Shown: one piece after another, positions 19,048-26,615 of the stretch
Position numbering within the stretch: the first letter of the stretch is position 1
Layout: each line of letters starts with the position of its first letter
Source: Magnetospirillum fulvum MGU-K5
Lineage (GTDB): Bacteria > Pseudomonadota > Alphaproteobacteria > Rhodospirillales > Magnetospirillaceae
Direction: 5' to 3'
DNA: 64,000 nt
Assembly (NCBI RefSeq): GCF_000442515.1
Contig: NZ_AQPH01000003.1
Coordinates: 1-64,000 of the forward strand
Translations under genes and position numbers: made by a program
The notes under the pieces: generated by a model
What the model was told of the DNA's origin: nothing
Database searches by the model: none
Seen by the model: only the letters and a program-made list of their open reading frames with translations

Positions 19048-19286
19048 GATTGCCCCTCGCCCAAGGCGGCGATCAGGCGGACGACGAATGGCTCGGTGGG
19101 CGGTACCGCCACCGGGCGGCCGCTGGCGGCCACCACCTGCAAGACGGCCGAATGAATCAGCGTGCAGGAGCCAAGATCGAACGCGGCATCGGGGATGGCC
19201 TGGACGAATTCCAGCAGCGGTAACGCCTCTTCGACGCCGCAGACGCCGTCCAGCACCGCCCGGCTCTCTTCGAAGCGGATCGGCAT
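19044..19286 (-). CDS. small STAS-like protein between cheA and parA
   Basis: An 80-residue protein with a short STAS-type fold pattern (RAVLDGVCGVEEALPLLEF, then FDLGSCTLIHSAVLQVV). The residue at the usual phospho-serine position appears to be in the CTLIHSA segment. ATG 19286 overlaps the cheA stop as TGATG. STAS proteins are anti-sigma antagonist-like, so it could be bound or phosphorylated by one of the RsbT-like kinases encoded downstream. That would be a direct molecular link between the two halves of the operon, but it is inference. Confidence 0.65.
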   Translation of the reverse strand: MPIRFEESRAVLDGVCGVEEALPLLEFVQAIPDAAFDLGSCTLIHSAVLQVVAASGRPVAVPPTEPFVVRLIAALGEGQS

Positions 19287-21925
19287 CACAGCAGCTCCTT
19301 CAGGTTAAGGACGAGCAGAACGCGCCCGTCGCCCAGCAGCGCCGTGCCCGCGTAGCCTGGAATGCCGGACAAGATCCCTTCGAACGGTTTCAAGATGATG
19401 TCCATTCCCTCGCGGAAATGATCGACGACCAGCCCGGTGACCGCGTTGCCGACGCGGACCACCAGAACAGAATCCTCCTGATCGTCATCGCCGAACCAGG
19501 CCGGTGGGGCGATTCCCAGCAGGCGATCGAGCCGCAGCAAGGGAACGATGGTGTCGCGCAGGACGAACGCCTCGGACTGCTTGAAGCGGCGGACCTGACT
19601 GCGGTGGATGCGGACGGTTTCGGCGATATGGTCCATCGGGATGCCGAACAACATCCCGCCTCCCGCCTCGACCATCATCACCCGGGTCACCGCCATGCTG
19701 AGCGGCAGGGACAGACGGGCGGTGGTGCCTTGCCCCTTGACCGAGGTCAGGGAGACGGTGCCGCCGGTCCGTTCGACCGCCGTCACCACCACATCCATTC
19801 CCACCCCCCGGCCCGACAGGTCGGACACCTGGGCGGCCGTGGAAAATCCGGGCAGGAACACCAGATTGACCGCCTGCTGGTCGCTCATCCGTTCGGCCTG
19901 TTCGGCGTCAATCAGTCCTTTGGTCACCGCCGCCTTGCGGATTTTGTCGGGGTCGATGCCGCGTCCGTCGTCCCTGACTTCGATGATGACCTGATCGCTT
20001 TCCTGGAAGGCGCGGATCAGCACGGTGGCTTCGGGGGCCTTGCTCGCCGTGACGCGGTCGTCCGGGAGTTCGATGCCATGATCAAGCGCGTTGCGGATGA
20101 TGTGCAGCAGCGGGTCGCCCAGGACCTCGATGATATTCTTGTCGGCGGCGGTGTCCTCGCCCTCGATCACCAGCGAGACCCGCTTGCCCAGTTTGCGTGC
20201 GACGTCGCGCACCAAACGGGGGAAACGGTCGAGCACTTCCGACACCGGCAGCATCCGCACCGCCATGATCGCCGCCTGCATCTCCTGGGCAAGGCGGTCG
20301 ATCACCGCGAACAGATCCTTGATCTCGCGGGCCATCTCGCGTGAGCCATGGACCGATTCGGCGCGACGGGCGAGGAAGGGCAGGCTGTTTTTCGACACCA
20401 CCAATTCGCCGATCAAAGTCATCAGCGCATCGACCTTGGCCTGATCGACTTTCAGCACCCGGGGGCCGCCGGTCGTTCGTAGCTCGCCCTGCGCCGCCAG
20501 CCCCGTGTCGATCGCAGCGGCGCGGTGGACGGTGTCGTCCGGCCCGTCGAGCAGGTGGGCGAGGACGGCGAGCATTGGTCCCGGATTGGCCTGGGCGCGG
20601 GCGGACTCAACCGCATCGTCCCAGGATTCGAGGTCGATTTGGCGGACGGTTCCGCCCAGCACGTTGCTTACCGTGTGGGCGACCGAGGGCAGGCGAAGGG
20701 TGAACGCGTCGGGATCGAGGTCGAGGGTCAGGATCGTGCGCTGGGCGGCCAGGATGTCGCGGGCCAGTGGGGTAAGACGCGCCGCGGCTCCGCCCGCCGG
20801 GGAGGAGGCGGGAAGGGGAGCCGCTGGGGCCTCGGCGGAACCGTGGACCGGAGGGGGCGCGGCGTCAGCGGAGATGGCTGCTGTGCCGCGGGGTGGGACC
20901 GGCTGGGCTTGCCCCGTGGCCAGACTGGCGATCAGCGCTTTGGCCCAGGCCGGTTCGGGCGACGGCAGGGCGAGAACCGCCGCCAGCCAGCGCAGGGACG
21001 AGGCGGCGAACAAAGCGGGGGAGGTCAGTTCAGTCAGTGCGGCAACGGCGCGGCGCAGACGCTCCCACTCCCCCGCTTCAACCAGGGCGTCGGCCTCGTC
21101 GAGGAAATCGTCCAGCGCCAGACCGCCATTGGGGGCACCGGCGGGCCGGATCAGAAGGTGCGGCGGAACGTCGCCCAGCCGGGTCTGTTCGATCACGTAA
21201 CGAAACACCGACTCGACCGTCTCGGCCGAGGTCGAGGCCAGGGCGCGCAGCCGCAGAACGCAGCGATAGGGGTCAAGAGAGGCCGAATCCGGCCAGGGCT
21301 CGCGCGGACGAATCTCCAGTCCGTGCAGACCGGGAATCTGCCGCAGCAGATTGACCGGGTCTTCGCCGCTGAAGAAGCAATCCTCCGCCGGTTCGTACTC
21401 GATCGCCACCAGTGGAGCGCCGGTTCCCCAGGCGCGGAAGGCGTCGAGCCGGTCGGCCTCGGGCAGGTCAGGGACCCAATCGATCGACGCGGCGGCTACG
21501 CCGGGGGCTGAATCCGGGGCCGGGGCGGGACCGGCCGGAATCGGCAGCAGGGAGCGCAGATCGGCCGTCATCTCGTGCGATAATCCATCCGCACCGGGGC
21601 CAAGAGTCCCGTCGCTCTCGATATCGTCGATCCAGGCCGCGACCCGGTCGAGCATGTCGAGCAACAGATCGACCATCTCCGAGGTCAGCGATAATTGACC
21701 GCCGCGCACCGCGCTCAACACGTCCTCGCCGGCATGGACCAGCTTGGCGAAGGCGGGGAAGTCGAACAGTCCGACCGATCCCTTCAGGGTGTGGACCGAG
21801 CGGAACACCGTGTTGATGATGGTTTCGTCATCGGGAGATTTTTCCAGCGCCAGAAGACCCGACGCGGCGGCTTGGAGCAGCTCGCGGGCTTCGGCGACGA
21901 ATCGCAGCAGAAGCGGTGTGGTCAT
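19286..21925 (-). CDS. cheA: chemotaxis histidine kinase CheA
   Basis: An 879-residue CheA. P1/Hpt with SVHTLKG (His45); a long middle region of about 380 residues with a P2-like segment and a Pro/Ala-rich linker; P3 dimerisation (VDALMTLIGELVVSKNSL); P4 ATPase (HIIRNALDHGIE, VRDDGRGIDPDKI, LSGRGVGMDVV); and a C-terminal CheW-like P5. It is longer than E. coli CheA (654) because of the P1-P3 region. Its ATG overlaps the cheY stop (ATGA). It would be activated by the double-MA receptor through the triple-CheW protein and would phosphorylate the CheY proteins and CheB. Confidence 0.95.
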   Translation of the reverse strand: MTTPLLLRFVAEARELLQAAASGLLALEKSPDDETIINTVFRSVHTLKGSVGLFDFPAFAKLVHAGEDVLSAVRGGQLSLTSEMVDLLLDMLDRVAAWIDDIESDGTLGPGADGLSHEMTADLRSLLPIPAGPAPAPDSAPGVAAASIDWVPDLPEADRLDAFRAWGTGAPLVAIEYEPAEDCFFSGEDPVNLLRQIPGLHGLEIRPREPWPDSASLDPYRCVLRLRALASTSAETVESVFRYVIEQTRLGDVPPHLLIRPAGAPNGGLALDDFLDEADALVEAGEWERLRRAVAALTELTSPALFAASSLRWLAAVLALPSPEPAWAKALIASLATGQAQPVPPRGTAAISADAAPPPVHGSAEAPAAPLPASSPAGGAAARLTPLARDILAAQRTILTLDLDPDAFTLRLPSVAHTVSNVLGGTVRQIDLESWDDAVESARAQANPGPMLAVLAHLLDGPDDTVHRAAAIDTGLAAQGELRTTGGPRVLKVDQAKVDALMTLIGELVVSKNSLPFLARRAESVHGSREMAREIKDLFAVIDRLAQEMQAAIMAVRMLPVSEVLDRFPRLVRDVARKLGKRVSLVIEGEDTAADKNIIEVLGDPLLHIIRNALDHGIELPDDRVTASKAPEATVLIRAFQESDQVIIEVRDDGRGIDPDKIRKAAVTKGLIDAEQAERMSDQQAVNLVFLPGFSTAAQVSDLSGRGVGMDVVVTAVERTGGTVSLTSVKGQGTTARLSLPLSMAVTRVMMVEAGGGMLFGIPMDHIAETVRIHRSQVRRFKQSEAFVLRDTIVPLLRLDRLLGIAPPAWFGDDDQEDSVLVVRVGNAVTGLVVDHFREGMDIILKPFEGILSGIPGYAGTALLGDGRVLLVLNLKELL

Positions 21926-22329
21926 GAGCGCCCCCCGGCCATCAACCGCGCCAGTTCGGTCAGGGCCTGGGGCGCGACGGGTTTGACCAGATAGAAATTG
22001 GCCCCGGACTGGAAGGCGCGGGTGGCGTCGTCCGGTCCGGCTTCGGTGCTGACGGTGACCGCCGGGACCGAGCGGATCGCCGCCTCGCTGCGGATCGCCC
22101 GCAGCAGGGAATAGCCGTCCATCTTCGGCATGTTGATGTCGACGATCAGCAGGTCATAGGACTGGGCCACGGCCTTCTCGTAGCCTTCGACGCCGTTGGT
22201 GGCCTCCTCGACCGTGAACCCGGCCGCCTCGAGCACGGTGCGGTAATAGAGCCGCATGGTGATTCCGTCGTCGATCACCAGAATACGGGCTCCGCTTGCT
22301 TGAGGTGTGGTGTCGCTCATGGCGTTCAT
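21922..22329 (-). CDS. cheY: CheY response regulator next to cheA
   Basis: A 135-residue receiver (LVIDDGITMRLYY; Asp in LLIVDINMPKMDG; Thr in VTVSTEAG; Lys in YLVKPVA). It overlaps cheR upstream and cheA downstream. Start is ATG 22329 or ATG 22320. Its place between cheR and cheA makes it the primary CheA target. The third position after the second acidic residue is Gly rather than the common Ser/Pro, a minor variation. Confidence 0.93.
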   Translation of the reverse strand: MNAMSDTTPQASGARILVIDDGITMRLYYRTVLEAAGFTVEEATNGVEGYEKAVAQSYDLLIVDINMPKMDGYSLLRAIRSEAAIRSVPAVTVSTEAGPDDATRAFQSGANFYLVKPVAPQALTELARLMAGGRS

Positions 22330-23195
22330 TCCGCTTTCGACGGCTTTTGATAGACAATCGTGTCCTGGAACTTGCGGGGGATAAAAAGCGAGGTCATCCG
22401 GCTCATGCTTTCCGAATGACCCAGGCAGACGAATCCTCCCGGAGAAAGCAATTCGTAGAACATTTCGACGGTTTCGCGCCTCGCCACATCATCGAAATAG
22501 ATCAGCATGTTGCGGCAGAAGATCACATCGACGTTGCGGAAGCGGCGTGTTTGCATCGGGTCAACGACATTGACCAGAGAGAAGTCGATTGAATTGCGCA
22601 AATCTTCGCAAATCTGCCAGCTATCTTCCCCCCGGCTAAGAAAATATTTAGATAAAAGGGCCGGGGGGACGCGCTGCAACGAGCGCGCGCCATAAAGTCC
22701 CGTCCGCGCTTCGTTCAGGATGCGGCTGTCGATGTCGGAGGCGTAAATCTCGATGTCCCAATTGTCGGCCTGGTCCCAGCGCTCCAGGATGCTAAGCGCG
22801 ATCGAATACGGTTCCTCGCCCGACGAGCAGGGAATCGACCAGATACGGATCGGGTCGCGCTGAGAGCGGTTGTGGGTTCGGGCGGGCAAAATCCCTTTGA
22901 CCAGAGCTTCGAACTGATAATCTTCACGAAAGAAATAGGTTTCGTTGACAGTCATCGAATTGACGAGATGTTGAAGCTCCTCGCCCGATGCCTGGAATCT
23001 CAGGAATGTGAAATAGTCGCGGAATGACTCTGTTTCTGTTTTGTCTATTCTGTCGGCAATTCGTCTTTCGACATAATATTTTTTTGTGTCTTGAAACTGA
23101 ATGCCTGTCTTGCGATAAAAATACTCGCAGAATTTGGCGTATTCGTCTTCGGTAATGGTCGGGGGCGAGCGGGGCTGACGGGCGGAGATGGTCAT
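22326..23195 (-). CDS. cheR: chemotaxis protein methyltransferase CheR
   Basis: A 289-residue CheR. The N-terminal helical domain has FCEYFYRKTGIQF and VNSMTVNETYFFR; the SAM-binding domain has IPCSSGEEPYSIA and DVIFCRNMLIYFD. It adds methyl groups from S-adenosylmethionine to receptor glutamates. The C-terminal region shows no NWETF-type pentapeptide-binding signal that I can see. Codon use is more AT-rich near the 5' end than in its neighbours. Confidence 0.95.
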   Translation of the reverse strand: MTISARQPRSPPTITEDEYAKFCEYFYRKTGIQFQDTKKYYVERRIADRIDKTETESFRDYFTFLRFQASGEELQHLVNSMTVNETYFFREDYQFEALVKGILPARTHNRSQRDPIRIWSIPCSSGEEPYSIALSILERWDQADNWDIEIYASDIDSRILNEARTGLYGARSLQRVPPALLSKYFLSRGEDSWQICEDLRNSIDFSLVNVVDPMQTRRFRNVDVIFCRNMLIYFDDVARRETVEMFYELLSPGGFVCLGHSESMSRMTSLFIPRKFQDTIVYQKPSKAE

Positions 23196-23197
23196 GG

Positions 23198-23821
23198 TCA
23201 GCCCCCCCGGATGCGGCGGATTGTCGTGTCGATCGCGAAGGTGAGGAACGGTTCGTCGCCAAAACGAGTCCGCAGCGCCTCAAGCGCCTCGATCGCGTCC
23301 GGGGTTCCGACCTCGGCCAGGGCATCGACGGCGGCGGCGCAGACATTGACGTGTGGTTCGTGGCGCAGCACATCGACCAGCAGGGCCGGGGTTTCGGGAT
23401 CGCACAGGGCTCCCAGGATGTTGACGGCGAAGATGCGGACGTCACTGTCGGGATCGTCGAGCAGATCGCGGACATGCGGCGTGACCGTGCCGCGCATCTC
23501 CTGCAACGCCTCGATCGTGCCGTTGCGCAGGGCGGCATCGTCGCTCCGCAGGTGGACCAGCAGCCGGGCCACCACCGCCGGGCTTTCCTGGCGGATCAGC
23601 ACGGTGAACAGCACCGCGCGAACCGAAGGACTAGTTTCGATATCGAGACGATCGCACAGGGCCATCGCCGCCTCGGGGTGGCTGGTGAGCGCCCGCGCCG
23701 CGCCGCGCCGAACCGCAGGCTCGGGTGAGTGCAGGTTGGCGAGGAGCGAGGCGCGATCGTCGCCGGGCGCAGCGGGCAGGGATTCCGGCGGTGCCGACGG
23801 TTTTGCCCTAAGCAAGGCCAT
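23198..23821 (-). CDS. HEAT-repeat protein of the chemotaxis operon
   Basis: A 207-residue all-helical protein built of about five HEAT/PBS-lyase-like repeats (SPEPAVRRGAARAL; SDDAALRNGTIEAL; DPDSDVRIFAVNILG; HVNVCAAAVDAL). It overlaps cheB by 14 bp and is 2 bp before cheR, so it is co-translated with the adaptation enzymes. HEAT proteins generally mediate protein-protein contacts. Here it may regulate CheB/CheR or bind the receptor. It has no catalytic motif. Confidence 0.8.
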   Translation of the reverse strand: MALLRAKPSAPPESLPAAPGDDRASLLANLHSPEPAVRRGAARALTSHPEAAMALCDRLDIETSPSVRAVLFTVLIRQESPAVVARLLVHLRSDDAALRNGTIEALQEMRGTVTPHVRDLLDDPDSDVRIFAVNILGALCDPETPALLVDVLRHEPHVNVCAAAVDALAEVGTPDAIEALEALRTRFGDEPFLTFAIDTTIRRIRGG

Positions 23822-24911
23822 GGCGTTTCTCCCGCGAGCCGGGCAGCCAGGACAGAAGCTGCGCGGTGATCCGGTCGCAGGGAAGAACCAGATTTGCCCC
23901 GCCCCGTTTGACCAATTCGCCCGGCATGCCCCAGACCACGCTGGTCGCCTCGTCCTGGGCGATGGTTCGTCCTCCCTTGCGGAACAGGGTGTTCATCGCT
24001 TCGGCACCGTCGTCGCCCATCCCGGTCAGCATCACCCCGATCACCTGCTCGGCGGGCAGCGCGTGCATCGCGCTCTCGACCAGACGCGCCACGCTCGGAT
24101 GCCAGAGATATTGCTCGCCCGAGGGCATCGGATTGATCACATAGCGGGTCGCCCGTCGCCCGATCACTACGTCCGCATCCCCCTTGCCGATGTAAACCAC
24201 CCCCGCTTCCAGCGGCATCTGACAGGACGCCTCGATCACGGTGGCGGCGCAAAGCTCGTTGAGGCGGCGGGCGAAGACGCTGGTGAAGCTACCCGGCATG
24301 TGCTGGGCCACCACCACCGGCCAGGGAAAGTCGGCGGGAAGGCGGGGAAGAATTTGCTCCAGCGTGCCCGGCCCTCCGGTCGAGACCCCGATCACCACCA
24401 CGCCGAAGAGACCGGGGTCGGAGGAGGGAAGGGCGGCAAGGGGGCGCCGCTCGGTCCGCGAGTTGGTCCGGTCGCGTTCCGCGCGCAGTCGGCCGGACAG
24501 CCCGATCGAACGGCGGATGCGGGCGCGCACCGCGCCGGTGACCTTGGCGATGATCTCGTTCTCGATCCGGTTGACGTTCAGCGAAATGGTGCCTTCCGGC
24601 TTCTGGATGAAGTCGACGGCGCCGAGCGCCAGCGCCTGAAGGGTGATCTCGGCCCCTTCCTCGGTCAGCGACGACACCATCACCACCGGCAACGGGCGGC
24701 GGGCCATGATGTGCGACAGGCAGGTGAGGCCGTCCATTTCCGGCATGTTGATGTCGAGCGTGATGACGTCGGGGGAAAATGTGTCGAGCGCCGACAACGC
24801 CTCAACCCCGTTGCGGGCCAAGGCGACCTCGCACCCGGCCCGCTGCTCCAGGATTTCCCGAAGATGGCGGCGCATCAGGGCCGAATCGTCGACAACGAGA
24901 ACTTTTGTCAT
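23808..24911 (-). CDS. cheB: chemotaxis methylesterase/deamidase CheB
   Basis: A 367-residue CheB. The receiver has VVDDSALMRR and VITLDINMPEMDG (phospho-acceptor Asp). After the linker the methylesterase shows the catalytic Ser in IGVSTGGPG, His in VAQHMPG and Asp in TGMGDDGAE. ATG 24911 starts MTKVLVVDD; the frame continues upstream to 25034 without family similarity. It removes methyl groups from receptor glutamates, opposing CheR, when phosphorylated by CheA. Confidence 0.95.
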   Translation of the reverse strand: MTKVLVVDDSALMRRHLREILEQRAGCEVALARNGVEALSALDTFSPDVITLDINMPEMDGLTCLSHIMARRPLPVVMVSSLTEEGAEITLQALALGAVDFIQKPEGTISLNVNRIENEIIAKVTGAVRARIRRSIGLSGRLRAERDRTNSRTERRPLAALPSSDPGLFGVVVIGVSTGGPGTLEQILPRLPADFPWPVVVAQHMPGSFTSVFARRLNELCAATVIEASCQMPLEAGVVYIGKGDADVVIGRRATRYVINPMPSGEQYLWHPSVARLVESAMHALPAEQVIGVMLTGMGDDGAEAMNTLFRKGGRTIAQDEATSVVWGMPGELVKRGGANLVLPCDRITAQLLSWLPGSREKRHGLA

Positions 24912-24978
24912 GACCTTGCGTCCATCGCCGCCATCCTTGGGCGGGGGCGCCCGGTGACGCCCCCGTGCCGTATCACGC

Positions 24979-26577
24979 TTACCGGATCGTCTCGCCCATC
25001 GCCGCCAGCTCCCGGACGTCCAGCAACTGTTCAATGTCGAGCAGCAGGATCATCCGATTCTGGCGCTCGATGTTGGCGACACGGCGGATCAGCCGTTGCT
25101 GTTCGTCCGACAGCGCCGGAGCCGGTTCGATCACCGACGCGGGGATGCGGATCACCTCGGATACTGAATCGACGATGAAGCCGGTTCGTACCCCTTTGAT
25201 GGTGTAGACCATGATCCGCTGGCGGTCGGTGCGGTCCATCGGCGGCAGGCCAAAGCGGCGCCGCTGGTCGACCACCGGCAGGACCACACCGCGCAGGTTG
25301 ACGACGCCTTCGATGAAGTCCGGGGTTTTGGGCACCCGGGTCAGTTCATCGGGGACGCGGACGATCTCCTGCACGGCGTCGATCGGCACGCCGTATTCCT
25401 CGTTCATCAGCCGGAAAGCGACGAACTGTTCCTCGTCGTCTGCCGCAGTGGCGCGGCTCTGGGTGGTGTCGTCGCTCATCGGGCCCTGCTCCCCCTCCGC
25501 GTCGTGGGCGATGGCGCGGATGTCGCTGACGTTGAACATCTTTTCCGCTGACAGAATCGACACCAGACGTTGCCCCTGATTGAGGCGACAGATGGATTCG
25601 ATTTCGCCCAGAGTGCCGCCGCGTGCGAGAAGCGGTGGCATCGGGTCGATCACCGAGCGGCCAACCCGCAGCACTTCCTTGACGCTGTCCATCACCACCC
25701 CGACCGAGGCGGTACCGCCGTCGAGGGCGATGACGACGATCTTGTTGGCGTCCGACACCTCTTGCGGGGGAAGGCCGAACATCCGCCGCAGCGAGACCAG
25801 CGGCAGCAGGCGGTTGCGCAACGTCATCACCCCCAGGACATGGGCGGCGGTATTGGGGACCTCGGTGATCTGTTCGGGGATCTGGACGATCTCCTGCACC
25901 CGTTCGATCGGCAGCGCGTATTCCTGGTCGGCGACGTCGAAACTGACCAGTTGGCTTTCGTCTTCAAGGTCGCTGCCAGGACGAGTGTCCTGGCGGTCGT
26001 CGCCCAAATCGCCGCTCCGGTCGCCAAGTCCGCTGCCCGCCGCGTTGGCGCGGGCGAAGGCTTCGAACTCGCGCGACACCACCTTGGCCGAATCCAGGAT
26101 CATCACCATCGACTGGCCGTCCTTGCCCTTGATCATGCCGGTCAGAAGGTCGGTATCGACGGTGCCCTGGATCGATCCCGCCGCCTCGATCCGGCTGGAT
26201 TCGACCGAGACGACGTTGGCGACCCGATCGACGACCAGCCCGACCGGGCGGCCCTGGTCGAGCACCACCACGCGGGTGGCGTCGTCATGCGCTGCCGCCT
26301 CGATCCCGAATACGTGGCGCAGCCGGACCACCGGCAGCACCGAGCCCCGCAGATTGGCCAGTCCTTCCAGCGCGGGCGGACTGAGCGGGACATGCACCAC
26401 GTCCGGCATCCGGATGATTTCCTGGACCGCCGAGAGCGGGACGGCGAAGCTTTCCGCCGCGACCTGGAAGATCACGAACTGATGGGTTTCGCCGTCGTCG
26501 TCGCGCCCGGCCTGACCCACCGCCACGATATCGGGCGGAGCGTCAGGGGCGTCCAGCGTCTGTGCGATTTCGGACAT
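24979..26577 (-). CDS. triple CheW-domain coupling protein
   Basis: A 532-residue protein with three complete CheW domains in tandem, at about 30-175, 205-350 and 380-525. Each carries the V(Q)EI(I/V)R(M/I/V)P hallmark (VQEIIRMPD, VQEIVQIPE, VQEIVRVPD) and an NLRG/TLRN turn. CheW normally exists as a single domain linking receptor and CheA. A fused trimer could set receptor:CheA stoichiometry or bridge neighbouring signalling units. It is the only stand-alone CheW of the operon, 38 bp after the double-MA receptor gene. Confidence 0.93.
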   Translation of the reverse strand: MSEIAQTLDAPDAPPDIVAVGQAGRDDDGETHQFVIFQVAAESFAVPLSAVQEIIRMPDVVHVPLSPPALEGLANLRGSVLPVVRLRHVFGIEAAAHDDATRVVVLDQGRPVGLVVDRVANVVSVESSRIEAAGSIQGTVDTDLLTGMIKGKDGQSMVMILDSAKVVSREFEAFARANAAGSGLGDRSGDLGDDRQDTRPGSDLEDESQLVSFDVADQEYALPIERVQEIVQIPEQITEVPNTAAHVLGVMTLRNRLLPLVSLRRMFGLPPQEVSDANKIVVIALDGGTASVGVVMDSVKEVLRVGRSVIDPMPPLLARGGTLGEIESICRLNQGQRLVSILSAEKMFNVSDIRAIAHDAEGEQGPMSDDTTQSRATAADDEEQFVAFRLMNEEYGVPIDAVQEIVRVPDELTRVPKTPDFIEGVVNLRGVVLPVVDQRRRFGLPPMDRTDRQRIMVYTIKGVRTGFIVDSVSEVIRIPASVIEPAPALSDEQQRLIRRVANIERQNRMILLLDIEQLLDVRELAAMGETIR

Positions 26578-26615
26578 GGGAGTCCTCCTTCACCTGCACC
26601 TGTCTGGACGGACGA

